NCBI RefSeq assembly: GCF_014192395.1
Contig: NZ_JACHXW010000004.1
Location: 287,331-351,330 of the forward strand
Direction: 5' to 3'
Source of the DNA: Paenibacillus endophyticus
Lineage (GTDB): Bacteria > Bacillota > Bacilli > Paenibacillales > Paenibacillaceae
Length of the DNA stretch: 64,000 nt
Made by a program: the position numbers and the translations under genes. Below are positions 52,695 to 61,147 of this stretch, one piece after another; positions within the stretch are counted from its first letter, which is position 1; each line of letters opens with the position of its first letter. Below the pieces are notes generated by a model, which was given only the letters and a program-made list of their open reading frames with translations, did not search any database and was not told where the DNA came from.

Positions 52695-53531
52695 TTATTC
52701 CGAATCACCCTGCGTTCTTCCAAGCCGCTTCAGTACAATTCCAGCAAGCAGAGCAGATCCCATTGCCAAGCAATTCTCATGGATATCGAACTTGGGATGA
52801 TGCAGCCCGTAAGCTTGCTCGGCATGACCCGTTGGCCCAGAGCCTATCCAAAAAAAACAGCCGGGAACATGCTTTAAATAGAGCGAGAAATCCTCGCCTG
52901 CGAGTATCTGCTTCGCTTCGATTCGATTGCCGTAGCCGTATATGCGGTCTATTGCCTCTTCGACAATGCGCACCTGTTCGACATGGTTGACGAGGATCGG
53001 TACCTTCTCCTCGTAATGCAGCTCCGCTTGGCACCGAAGGCCATATATCTCGTCCACGCCTTCAAGCACGCCTGCTTCAATCATAGCCTGCGCGCCTGCA
53101 TTGATTTCCTCTGCCGGCTGGAATATAAATCGGACATTGCCGGCTAGCTGCTCCTTCCGATTCGTGAGCAGCTTCGCTGCGCCGTACAAGATCGCTGTAT
53201 GCGCATCATGCCCGCAAGCATGCATGATCCCGGGACGCACGGAAGCAAATGCAAGCCCTGTCTCCTCTTGAATCAGCAGCGCATCCATATCTGCACGCAG
53301 AGCTACGGTAGGTCCCGAGCGGCTGCCTTCAAGGTCCGCGACGACACCGTGTCCGCCAATTCCGACTTGTACATTCATATCCATACCACCCAATAAGCGA
53401 GCAATCGTGGAGGAAGTCTCAACTTCTTGATGGCTGAGCTCAGGATGCTGATGAAGCTGCTTCCGTAGCGCAACCAGCTCCCCTTCCAGCGCTTTGGCAG
53501 AGGCAGGAAGATCATTTAATGCGGAAGCCAT
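52695..53531 (-). pseudogene. M20-family amidohydrolase lacking its dimerisation domain
   Basis: A 278-residue protein, about 110 short of the usual 385-400. The N-terminal catalytic part is intact (LRADMDALLIQEETGL, HACGHDAH with Cys106/His108, FQPAEE at 138-142), and the C-terminal catalytic part ends properly in LAGEDFSLYL and LHHPKFD. At residues 164-168 the sequence jumps from IYGL directly to CQAELHYEEK. The normal GLH zinc ligand and the whole lid/dimerisation domain are gone in frame (near nt 53036). It probably lacks activity. The start overlaps the sdaAA stop (TAATG). Confidence 0.75.
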
Positions 53532-54445
53532 TATTTTGTATCCTCCTTTTTGCTGACAGCCGGCTTCTTTCTGTCCTTGGCCAGCTGACGAATAATCTCC
53601 TTGCCGGTCGGCGTCTGCGCTAGACCGCCCATTGCCGTCTCTCGGTGTGTATCTGGCATCGCACTGCCCACCTCAAGCATGACTTGTATCACCTCATCCG
53701 TCGGGATGGCGCTGCGTACGCCTGCAAGCGCCATATCGGCCGCAGCAAGGGCATTGACAGCCCCAAACCCGTTTCGGACAATGCAAGGAATTTCCACCAA
53801 GCCGCCTACAGGGTCACAGATCAGGCCAAGCGTATTTTTTAGCGCCAGCCCAACCGCATGCACCGCTTGAGCCGGTGTTCCCCCTTTCAACTCGACTAAG
53901 GCGCCTGCAGCCATTCCGATTGCTGATCCAATCTCGGCTTGGCAGCCCCCTTCGGCTCCGGAGATAAACGAATTGTTGGCAATGATATAGCCGATGGCAC
54001 CCGCACTGAACAGCCCTTTTACCATATGATCGTCATCCCAGCCGAAACGCTCCTGGCTGCTTACGAACACGCCGGGAATAACGCCGCAGGATCCTGCCGT
54101 AGGTGTCGCAACGATGCGGCCCATTGAAGCATTCACCTCGGATACGGCGAGGGCATAGGCCATGGCAAGACCGGTGAAGGGCTCTAGCGAAGCATCCGGA
54201 TTCCTCGTATATTCATGCACCCGCTTCGCATCGCCGCCAGTTAATCCGCTTCGCGATGTTTTCTCAGAAACAATGCCTTTCGCAGCCGCGTCTTTCATAA
54301 TGCCGTAATATGCTTTCATTTTCTCCCATTCCTGCTCCTTGGAGCGCCCTGATTCCGCAGCTTGGTCTTCCAGCATAATATCGCAAATCGATTTGCCCTC
54401 TTTCTCGCAAACGACTGCGAGCTCCTTCAAAGAACTGAACCTCAT
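53531..54445 (-). CDS. sdaAA: L-serine dehydratase, iron-sulfur-dependent, alpha subunit
   Basis: A 304-residue alpha subunit of the Bacillus-type two-component serine dehydratase, which deaminates L-serine to pyruvate. Conserved features: the TPTAGSCGVIPGV motif, SGAEGGCQAEIGSA and LICDPVGGLVEIPC, supplying cysteines for the 4Fe-4S cluster. It overlaps sdaAB by 4 bp. The placement after a DapA-like aldolase suggests that serine or a related hydroxyamino acid is a pathway intermediate. Confidence 0.93.
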   Translation of the reverse strand: MRFSSLKELAVVCEKEGKSICDIMLEDQAAESGRSKEQEWEKMKAYYGIMKDAAAKGIVSEKTSRSGLTGGDAKRVHEYTRNPDASLEPFTGLAMAYALAVSEVNASMGRIVATPTAGSCGVIPGVFVSSQERFGWDDDHMVKGLFSAGAIGYIIANNSFISGAEGGCQAEIGSAIGMAAGALVELKGGTPAQAVHAVGLALKNTLGLICDPVGGLVEIPCIVRNGFGAVNALAAADMALAGVRSAIPTDEVIQVMLEVGSAMPDTHRETAMGGLAQTPTGKEIIRQLAKDRKKPAVSKKEDTK

Positions 54446-55122
54446 TCTGAAGCACCGCCATTCAAATCAATATAATGAATGCTTCTCACATGCGACAGTA
54501 ACTTCGCTTTGCCGAGCAGCTCCTTGGGAATCAGGCCATCCGTCTCAATAACCGTCGCCGCATGGCCTTGTCTGGCCTTGCGGTCAACATCCATATAGCC
54601 GATGTTAACGCTAGCCTCGCTTAACAGCCTTGTCAGGTTCGCGAGTACGCCGGGCTGATCGGTATGTTCGACAATAAGCGTCGGGTAATTGCCCGTAAAC
54701 TTAAGATCGAATCCGTTCACTTCAATCACTTCGATATTTCCTCCCCCGATAGAGCAGCCCGTCATCTGGCATCCCCTATTGCCGGAGGACAACTTAATCT
54801 GCAATGTGTTCGGATGAACGGCAGGCACGCTGCTCGTCTGAAAGCCAACCGTCATCCCCGATAATTCTGCGATCTCCAGCGATTCCGGAATTCGCTCGTC
54901 ATCCGTATCGAATCCGAGCAATCCTGCTGTCACGGCCAAATCCGTCCCATGCCCGCTGTAGGTGGCAGCAAGAGAGCCGTAAAATATGATTTCAGCCTCT
55001 ATCGGCTCTGTTTCAAGCAGCCCGCGGGCTACTCTGCCAAGCAGAACCGCTCCTGCCGTGTGTGAGCTGGACGGGCCGATCATACCGGGACCAATAATGG
55101 AAAACACATCTTTAAACCGCAT
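54442..55122 (-). CDS. sdaAB: L-serine dehydratase, iron-sulfur-dependent, beta subunit
   Basis: A 226-residue beta subunit. The N-terminal domain has GPGMIGPSSSHTAGAVLLGR and YGSLAATYSGHGTDLAV; the C-terminal ~75 residues form an ACT domain (LIVEHTDQPGVLANLTRLL), likely the serine-binding regulatory site. Start ATG 55122 follows AGGAGG by 13 nt. Located 17 bp after the aldolase gene, within the same operon. Confidence 0.93.
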   Translation of the reverse strand: MRFKDVFSIIGPGMIGPSSSHTAGAVLLGRVARGLLETEPIEAEIIFYGSLAATYSGHGTDLAVTAGLLGFDTDDERIPESLEIAELSGMTVGFQTSSVPAVHPNTLQIKLSSGNRGCQMTGCSIGGGNIEVIEVNGFDLKFTGNYPTLIVEHTDQPGVLANLTRLLSEASVNIGYMDVDRKARQGHAATVIETDGLIPKELLGKAKLLSHVRSIHYIDLNGGASE

Positions 55123-55139
55123 ATCGGGGTCGATACCTC

Positions 55140-56201
55140 CTATTTAAGCCAATCAGAAAGATGTCTTCTTACGAACTCATCATCGTTCAAATGCGGATAA
55201 TCCGAATAAACCCGGTCGATTTCTTCATTCTGTCCCGGTGAGAGCTCCTCGTGCGGATTCAGGCACCATGTCCCTTTAAGAAGACCTTGCCTGCGCAGAA
55301 CCTCGTAAATGCCGGGGATACATCCTTCAAAGCCGTGTGACGGATCAAAAAATGCGGCATTCGAATCTGTTACTTCAACATTTCGAACCAGCCATTCCGG
55401 CGACAGGCTTTCTTGTATCCGCGCATGTTTGATTTCCTCTAGCAGCTGCACGGCCTTATGCGTCCATACTGCCCAGTGTCCAAGAAGCCCGCCGACGATT
55501 CTTTTCTCAACCATTCTGCCCTGCACCTGGAACCGGTAAACCGTTAACAAATCATTGACGATATTATCGTCATTGCCCGTATACAATGCGATTTGATCCC
55601 TGCGCTCGGAACAGCATACGGCGCGTACGACATCAATCGTCTGGTAACGGTTAAACGGGGCCATCTTTATCGCAATCACACCGGGAATGTCAGCGAAAGC
55701 ACGCCAGAATTCGAAGCTGAAAGCTCTACCGCCTACTGAAGGCTGCAAATAAAATCCGATTACGGGAATAACCTCCGCTACCTTTTCCGTGCGCTTCAAA
55801 ATGTCCGACTCCGACCAGCCTTGAAGCCCGCCCATGCTCAGCAGCCCGACTTCATATCCGAAGCCTGCTGCGATGGCGGCTTCGCTGAGCGCTTGTTCCG
55901 TTCGCCCGCATATGCCAGCGACTCGCAGGAACGGACGGGAGAGCTTCGCGGCCTCAACCTCCTCCGAGGCCAAACGAAGCACTTTCTCGAATAATCCATG
56001 CTGCGGGTCGCGAATTTCGAATTGCGTCGAATGAACGCCAACAGCAATGCCGCCCGCGCCTGAAGCGAGGTAATAACGGGTAAGCGCTCTTTGGTGCCGC
56101 TCATCCAATTGCCTGTGCTCGTTAAGAGCCAGAGGATGCGCAGGAATGACTAGCCCTTCATAAAGCGCGAGCGCCTGCTCTTGCGATAGGAGAGTAGACA
56201 T
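55140..56201 (-). CDS. DapA/DHDPS-family class I aldolase-like protein
   Basis: A 353-residue TIM-barrel protein of the DHDPS/NAL family, about 50 residues longer than DapA. Recognisable are LYEGLVIPAHPLALNEH, AGGIAVGVHSTQF, VIPVIGFYLQPSVGG with a Tyr in place, and IAIKMAPFNRYQ with the expected Schiff-base Lys. A C-terminal extension follows (residues ~290-353, with NPHEELSPGQNEEIDRVYSD). Members cleave or form keto-acid aldol bonds; the substrate is unknown. It lies between an epimerase and serine dehydratase. Confidence 0.8.
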   Translation of the reverse strand: MSTLLSQEQALALYEGLVIPAHPLALNEHRQLDERHQRALTRYYLASGAGGIAVGVHSTQFEIRDPQHGLFEKVLRLASEEVEAAKLSRPFLRVAGICGRTEQALSEAAIAAGFGYEVGLLSMGGLQGWSESDILKRTEKVAEVIPVIGFYLQPSVGGRAFSFEFWRAFADIPGVIAIKMAPFNRYQTIDVVRAVCCSERRDQIALYTGNDDNIVNDLLTVYRFQVQGRMVEKRIVGGLLGHWAVWTHKAVQLLEEIKHARIQESLSPEWLVRNVEVTDSNAAFFDPSHGFEGCIPGIYEVLRRQGLLKGTWCLNPHEELSPGQNEEIDRVYSDYPHLNDDEFVRRHLSDWLK

Positions 56202-56203
56202 GC

Positions 56204-57220
56204 TTAGAATTTCCCCTTTCTTTCCTGGAAATGTGTCGGCTTGTTAAGCGTTGCTCCGCCAGCCTCTACCCATTCGGCTGTCCAATCAATCATTTGAAGC
56301 AAAGATACCCGTGGATAACCGAAACGCTGATGGCATTTGGATGCATTGTTCAGCAGCGCATGATCCGCTTCCACGCCCTCCAAGATCGGCTCCGCATTGA
56401 ATCTCTTGCCGAATTCTTCTGCTGCCCATCGAATCGACATCGTTTCCGGGCCTGTGACATTCAGAACGTTTACCGGAGCTTCGCAAGCCAGCAATGATCT
56501 AATCGCAATCTCGTTAGCGTCTCCCTGCCAAATGACATTCGCATGTCCCATCGTCAGATTGATCGGTATGCCGTTCTTGACGGATTTTGCAATTTCCAGC
56601 AGCACGCCGTAGCGCATGTCAATCGCATAGTTGAGTCTATAAACAACCATTGGAATGTCGTATTTTTTGGAAAAATGCTCGAATATCCGCTCCCGTCCCA
56701 GACAAGATTGACCATATTCCCCAATTGGCGACGGCGCCACCGCTTCGCTTGCGCCTCCGAAGCCGACCGGTGTGAACGGGTAGATATTTCCCGAGGAGAA
56801 TACGACAATGCGTGAATTCTTGTATTTCTCGGCTACTCTGCCCGACAAGTACGCATTCATCGCCCATGTAAATGACTCGTTGCCTGTTGTGCCAAATTTG
56901 TTCCCCGCCATGTAAATGACATTTTCAATATCCGGCAAAGCTTGAAGCTTCTCATCGTCGAATAGATCGCAAGCAATCGTCTCGATCCCCTCCGCTTCAA
57001 GCTGTGCCTGAAGTCCCGCCTCTGAAAATCGCGATACTCCGATCACTTTTTTGTTTACGCCGGCAGCTTTGAGCGCATTCATCAATAGTCTAGCCAGGCT
57101 CGGCCCCATTTTCCCTCCAACGCCTAATAGGAGAATGTCTCCCTTGAGTGCCTTCATATCGTTTATGAGTGCTTCCGACGGTTCGGCCAGTTTGGCCTCG
57201 AGCTGTGCAATGGTTCTCAT
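56204..57220 (-). CDS. NAD-dependent epimerase/dehydratase family protein
   Basis: A 338-residue extended SDR. The cofactor motif is ILLLGVGGKMGPSLARLLM (a GxGGxMG variant); VIYMAGNKFGTTGN, FSSGNIYPF and the expected Tyr/Lys catalytic pair region (YGQSCLGRERIFEHF, where the usual YxxxK is changed to YGQSC) follow. The altered YxxxK suggests a modified active site. First gene of the operon. Start ATG 57220, with GGGAG upstream. Likely acts on a sugar acid or hydroxy acid. Confidence 0.78.
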   Translation of the reverse strand: MRTIAQLEAKLAEPSEALINDMKALKGDILLLGVGGKMGPSLARLLMNALKAAGVNKKVIGVSRFSEAGLQAQLEAEGIETIACDLFDDEKLQALPDIENVIYMAGNKFGTTGNESFTWAMNAYLSGRVAEKYKNSRIVVFSSGNIYPFTPVGFGGASEAVAPSPIGEYGQSCLGRERIFEHFSKKYDIPMVVYRLNYAIDMRYGVLLEIAKSVKNGIPINLTMGHANVIWQGDANEIAIRSLLACEAPVNVLNVTGPETMSIRWAAEEFGKRFNAEPILEGVEADHALLNNASKCHQRFGYPRVSLLQMIDWTAEWVEAGGATLNKPTHFQERKGKF

Positions 57221-57258
57221 TTGAAAAATAACTCCCTTCCAGATGCGAGGATATCTTC

Positions 57259-57308
57259 ATCATAGAGATCCCATAATTAAAAGACAAATCTTTTAATTGT
57301 CTTTTAAT
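57259..57308 (-). promoter_or_regulatory. Promoter and operator of the epimerase-aldolase-sda operon
   Basis: On the minus strand -35 TTGTCT (plus 57282-57287) and -10 TATGAT (plus 57259-57264) are exactly 17 bp apart. Over the -35 lies a perfect palindrome: arms ATTAAAAGA (57276-57284) and TCTTTTAAT (57289-57297) with a CAAA centre, and a third half-site TCTTTTAAT at 57300-57308, 11 bp after the second. Spacing of one helical turn suggests a multimeric regulator. The regulator gene lies just upstream. Confidence 0.75.
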
Positions 57309-57313
57309 ATCTT

Positions 57314-57345
57314 AAAAAAAAACCCGAATATCGAAAATTCGGGTT
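57314..57345 (-). terminator. Terminator of the GGDEF-like regulator gene
   Basis: Perfect 9-bp stem AACCCGAAT (57321-57329) and ATTCGGGTT (57337-57345), with a 7-nt loop and a T run on the minus strand. It overlaps the gene's stop codon and separates it from the operator region. Confidence 0.85.
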
Positions 57346-58687
57346 AATGATTCACTTTATCTTCCAAGAAGGATAGCTTGAATATTTGGCGCGGCCTCCC
57401 TTTGGGAACCTTCTCTACCCCAGCGATCCGGACCAGTCCATAATCGATCCACTGAAGAACAAGCCGGTGCGTGCTTCTTGCCGTAATACCAAGAATGGCC
57501 GCCAGCTCATGCACCATATAATCAACGCGGCCGCTTCGCGCAACATGCGCAAGCATTTTGCTCAAATAAACGGAAGTCATGCCCGCTTCCTCGGCCTTCT
57601 TAATCAGCGCCGCGTCGGTCATCGATAATGTAATTTCAATCGGGTCTGCCATCGCAAGCGGCCCAATAAATGTCTTGTCTTCCCTAACAATAAAACAAGT
57701 ATCTCCGCCAGCGTCCTTCGACTTGCGCAGCGCAGATCTCGCATGGGTGCCCGCTTCATTCGCAGAACGGCCAAATCCGATGCCGATGCTGAGTGATAAG
57801 CCGAATTTTTGGTTGGCATGCTTGCCGAGCGGAATGGTCTTATAGCCGCCGGTTTCCCTCTCAAATATGCCGCGGGTCGTGAAAAACAAATATTCGTCTC
57901 CGCCAAGATGGGTCAAATAACCGTCCAAAGATTCCACGTAATCAAGCAGCATCCGATGAATCTCCAGCTTGAACTTCTGTACCTCATGCTCCGATGTATG
58001 CGTATGAATACGCTTCTCGAAATGGTCGATATTAAGCAAGCCGACTACGATTTGCGCTTCCTTGCTTTGCCGGGTCTCCGTTGATAGCAGCGCCCTCTCC
58101 AAAGCAACCGTAATGTTCTGGTCGGTTGGGATGATCCATTCATTCGGTATCCCCCGCTCCGTTAGCGCTTCAGAAACGGCCGCTTCAGCTGTCATTGCCG
58201 CATCGCACGCTCCTGATTCGAACAGCTGCACATGAAAGCCAATCAACGCTTCAATCGTAGGATAAGCTGTTCCGCTGTACAGAATCGTCTGCACGCGCGA
58301 TTCATTAATTTCTTGCAATGATTTGGCAACCATTGTTTTCCCTAACGTATCCATGGATATTCGCAGCTGCTTCTCTGGCTCAAGCGCATTTTTCAATCGG
58401 GACAACGACCGGTAGAAGCTCGTGTCTGTTAATGGTACATAATGAAGCGCAACATCCAAGCTTGTTTCTTCCCGAATCCGATGATAAGGGAGCGGCCCCG
58501 ATACCAGTATGACTTCCGCCTCGCTGGCTATTTCTGCAGCCAGCCCCGCTGCCTCCTCCTCTTTCTTGTAAATGCTCGCTATCGGACGGAAAGACGGAAA
58601 TGATTGCAGCACCTTCATCATCCGATTGACCAACACTTCAGGGCCAATAATACCGATTGCTATCCCTTTTTCTGTGCTGTGATTCAT
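57344..58687 (-). CDS. Three-domain regulator: sensor, GGDEF/GTP-cyclohydrolase-III-like, winged helix
   Basis: A 447-residue protein. Residues ~1-205 form an alpha/beta sensor reminiscent of PrpR-type ligand domains (IAIGIIGPEVLVNRMMKVLQ, EAEVILVSGPLPYHRI, TILYSGTAYPTIEALI). Residues ~210-335 are a GGDEF/GTP-cyclohydrolase-III-like domain: VVGLLNIDHFE, HLGGDEYLFFTT with GGDEY at 262-266, SIGIGFGRSANEA, ARSALRKSKDAGG. Residues ~375-445 are a winged helix (LAAILGITARSTHRLVLQWI). It may bind a nucleotide to control DNA binding. Candidate binding sites lie on both sides of the gene. Function otherwise unknown. Confidence 0.75.
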   Translation of the reverse strand: MNHSTEKGIAIGIIGPEVLVNRMMKVLQSFPSFRPIASIYKKEEEAAGLAAEIASEAEVILVSGPLPYHRIREETSLDVALHYVPLTDTSFYRSLSRLKNALEPEKQLRISMDTLGKTMVAKSLQEINESRVQTILYSGTAYPTIEALIGFHVQLFESGACDAAMTAEAAVSEALTERGIPNEWIIPTDQNITVALERALLSTETRQSKEAQIVVGLLNIDHFEKRIHTHTSEHEVQKFKLEIHRMLLDYVESLDGYLTHLGGDEYLFFTTRGIFERETGGYKTIPLGKHANQKFGLSLSIGIGFGRSANEAGTHARSALRKSKDAGGDTCFIVREDKTFIGPLAMADPIEITLSMTDAALIKKAEEAGMTSVYLSKMLAHVARSGRVDYMVHELAAILGITARSTHRLVLQWIDYGLVRIAGVEKVPKGRPRQIFKLSFLEDKVNH

Positions 58688-58720
58688 GTATATTTAATCC
58701 CCCATTATTTACAGACATCA

Positions 58721-58739
58721 TCTTTAATAAGTCTTTTAA
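58721..58739 (-). promoter_or_regulatory. Direct-repeat half-sites upstream of the regulator
   Basis: TCTTTAAT (58721-58728) and TCTTTTAA (58732-58739) start 11 bp apart, the same half-site and period as the operator near 57.3 kb. They lie 34 bp or more upstream of the regulator start. Autoregulation is inferred. Confidence 0.5.
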
Positions 58740-58860
58740 GCAGCTTAGCATACTGCTGGATGCCAGTACAATGACAACAATAATGAGCTGTCCCAGAACC
58801 AAAAGAATGAAGTTCACTGGAGAGAAAGCACTATTTCGACCAAAAGAATTGAAAGCACAA

Positions 58861-58903
58861 AAAAATAGCCATACAGGGTGCCTATACCTGTACGGCTATT
58901 TTT
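58861..58903 (-). terminator. Terminator between ohr and the regulator gene
   Basis: Arms AAAAATAGCC (58861-58870) and GGCTATTTTT (58894-58903), with a further TACAGG/CCTGTA pairing inside. A-rich and T-rich flanks would allow termination in both directions; on the minus strand it serves ohr. The surrounding 58.7-58.97 kb stretch holds no gene I can support. Confidence 0.75.
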
Positions 58904-58980
58904 CACTTTTGGTCTATGGTAGCATGTTTCATGCGATTATGGGCAAGCGAAAACCACCCGACGCCACTTTTAAGTAAACG

Positions 58981-59409
58981 TTAGCCAATCACATTCGTTA
59001 TGACTTCGATATTGCCTTGAGTTGCTCTAGCATAAGGACAAACTTTATGGGCTTCATCGACAATTTCCTGAGCCTCACTAATCTCTACGCCTTTTACTGA
59101 AATGTCGAAATGAACTGCAAGCACATACCCGTCATCCGCATCCTTACCGAGTGAAACATTTGAATCTATCGAGATTCCTTCCGCTTTAATGCCTTTTTTC
59201 CTCATAATAGTTCCCATCGCACCTTCGAAACATGCAGCAAAACCAGCAGCGAACAGCTGCTCCGGATTGACTCCATTGCCTGGTCCGCCTAGCTCCTTCG
59301 GATATCTTAAGTCCAAATTAAGATTCCCATCGCTCGAAACTGCTTTACCTTCTCTTCCACCTTCAACTTTTACTGTAGCCGTGTACAATTTCTTTTCCAT
59401 TGATATCAT
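58981..59409 (-). CDS. Organic hydroperoxide resistance protein (Ohr/OsmC family)
   Basis: A thiol-dependent organic peroxidase of 142 residues. The catalytic cysteine pair is in AAGFAACFEGA and VCPYARATQGN. Start ATG 59409 has AAGGAG 9 nt upstream. No adjacent OhrR regulator gene is seen. Length and motifs fit Ohr more than OsmC. Confidence 0.92.
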   Translation of the reverse strand: MISMEKKLYTATVKVEGGREGKAVSSDGNLNLDLRYPKELGGPGNGVNPEQLFAAGFAACFEGAMGTIMRKKGIKAEGISIDSNVSLGKDADDGYVLAVHFDISVKGVEISEAQEIVDEAHKVCPYARATQGNIEVITNVIG

Positions 59410-59527
59410 AATAATATCTCCTTCCATTTGACTGATTTATTTTTCACACTTCATGCGCATCTTATCCAACCATGCAATAAGATGGCTTTTGCTCGTCCGC
59501 ATTAATCTCCTTGGCATCGCCATTTCA

Positions 59528-59720
59528 TTATTTTCTCCGTATTTCCATCAGGCGAGCAGTCTCGTCAAGTGAGGAGACCTCTGTTGGTACAAATGCTATA
59601 CATCCATTACGACATACTGTCCATTTATTCAGTTTGTCCAATAGCCACTTGCGGCAATGGACAACCTCGTCATTTATAACCAATCTATTCCATTTAAACG
59701 CATAGTTGATAACGGTTCAT
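59528..59720 (-). pseudogene. Possible frameshifted small protein gene
   Basis: In a 330-bp gap between ohr and a degraded dehydrogenase, one minus-strand frame stays open for about 60 codons to a TAA at 59528, with protein-like composition (NRLVINDEVVHCRKWLLDKL, NKWTVCRNGCIAFVPTEV). It has no start of its own; removing one T near 59700 would join it to ATG 59720 (MNRYQL...). The ATG follows GGAGGG, but too closely. I do not recognise the family. Could equally be noncoding. Confidence 0.3.
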
Positions 59721-59763
59721 CCCTCCAAACAATGCTTTTGCGCGGTCGTGCTTTTTAGTCCGC

Positions 59764-60116
59764 TCAAAGCTTCTGTTCCGCCCCCGTCATCACGGATTGG
59801 TATACAGCTTCAAGAACGGCAATCACCCCAATAGCAGGTGGCATCCATGCTCTGCAGCAAACAGAGCAGATTCCTTGTGCAAAAAATGCGGCAAAGCGAT
59901 GACTGCGATATCCGGCTGCTCGATTCGTATCATTTCTCGGTAATCGAGGTAAGCGTTCACGCCATGCTGCTTCGCCATTTCGGATGCTCGATCCCATTGA
60001 ACATCCGCAACAGCACAAGCACATAAGCCGTCTGTAGCTTGAATCGCATCAAAATGCTCATTCGCAATGGCGCCTGCTCCGAGCACGGCAACCTTTAATT
60101 CAAGCTCATTATGCAA
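59764..60116 (-). pseudogene. Gfo/Idh/MocA-family dehydrogenase, remnant with internal deletion
   Basis: The first ~95 residues are a normal Rossmann domain (KVAVLGAGAIANEHFDAIQA, YREMIRIEQPDIAVIALPHF) that stops at HGCHLLLG, where CEKP should follow. In another frame immediately after comes GVIAVLEAVYQSVMTGAEQKL-stop (first 20 residues shown), the typical family C-terminus. About 220 codons and the catalytic region are thus missing, with a frame change at about 59832. The start would be TTG 60116 after AGGAGG. It cannot be functional. Confidence 0.8.
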
Positions 60117-60155
60117 CAGCACACGCCTCCTCTGGATGATAGGATTCAATGCATC

Positions 60156-61064
60156 CTATAAATATACGAACCGACCGGTGTCGCGGCTTTCATTGGCTGC
60201 CTCTAAGAACCGCATTATGCGCAGCGTTTCCTCCATCGCAATATCAGACTTACCTGTCACAAAAAAACGCATGATTTTGTCCACAAGGCTGGCGTAATAG
60301 GATTTTGGATGTCCATATACATCGATATGGCATGTTTTCGACTCCCGATGAAGAAGTGCTCCGAAAGCTTCGTTTCCTCTTCGGTTGCCGCGAATCGTAC
60401 CGACCATGCCATTCTCCCATACACCGCTTATAAGTTCATGTTCACTAGTCGTCACAGCTACTACCTTCGTACAGCTTTTCCCTAACGTTCTGAACAGCAT
60501 TTCCGCCATATGCACACCGTACCAGTAAAGGCCCGGTTGAGTCGCCTGCAGAGCCATCGGGCCGTAACAATCCATGCCAATCACCTCGCCTGCCGCTTCC
60601 TCCGTCAAAGCCTCCGTTAAACCTTCGGCATAACGAAGCGCTGAGCAGCTCATCAACGGCACGCCGTACTCTTCTGCCAGCGCTGCAATCGCATTCGCAT
60701 GTGTACTCGAGACCGCCATCGGCTTATCGATAAATACCGGCTTCCGATAGGAAGCAATGCTGCGGAATTGCTCCAAATGTACACGTCCGTCAACAGAAAG
60801 CAGAAGAATGGCATCGCTAGCTTCCGCGACCTCCTCGGGAGAGCCGACGATCTTAATCCCTGATCGGCTTTTCATTTGGTCCGTAAACCCTCCAATGCGC
60901 GTGCTGCTCAATTCGAAGTCAGCAGATCCCCCGGGAAATGCGACCACGACTTGTCCGCCAGGGATATGTAAGGCATGATCGCTGTCGTTAATCAACTGCG
61001 TGAATGTATTGGCGTGAGAAGTATCCAGCCCAATGATGCCGATTCTTTTTTTACGCGTAAGCAT
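60156..61064 (-). CDS. Gfo/Idh/MocA-family oxidoreductase
   Basis: An NAD(P)-dependent sugar-type dehydrogenase of about 302 residues. The N-terminal Rossmann motif is RIGIIGLDTSHANTFTQLI; VFIDKPMAVS gives the conserved E/DKP motif, followed by CSALRYAEGL. The C-terminal beta-sheet domain holds TIRGNRRGNEAFGALLH. Start ATG 61064 follows GGGGAG by 9 nt. Its intact state contrasts with the pseudogene just downstream, a different member of the same family. Confidence 0.85.
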   Translation of the reverse strand: MLTRKKRIGIIGLDTSHANTFTQLINDSDHALHIPGGQVVVAFPGGSADFELSSTRIGGFTDQMKSRSGIKIVGSPEEVAEASDAILLLSVDGRVHLEQFRSIASYRKPVFIDKPMAVSSTHANAIAALAEEYGVPLMSCSALRYAEGLTEALTEEAAGEVIGMDCYGPMALQATQPGLYWYGVHMAEMLFRTLGKSCTKVVAVTTSEHELISGVWENGMVGTIRGNRRGNEAFGALLHRESKTCHIDVYGHPKSYYASLVDKIMRFFVTGKSDIAMEETLRIMRFLEAANESRDTGRFVYL

Positions 61065-61147
61065 TGTCATTCTCTCCCCTGAAAAACTAGATAGAAAGCG
61101 CAATTTTGAATGAACTTGAATCAAGCAAAGATGCGGCCAATGCCAAC

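Noticed and set aside
58657..58977. Plus-strand frame of 106 codons between the regulator and ohr
   Set aside because: It runs through the terminator hairpin, overlaps promoter half-sites and has no ribosome binding site.
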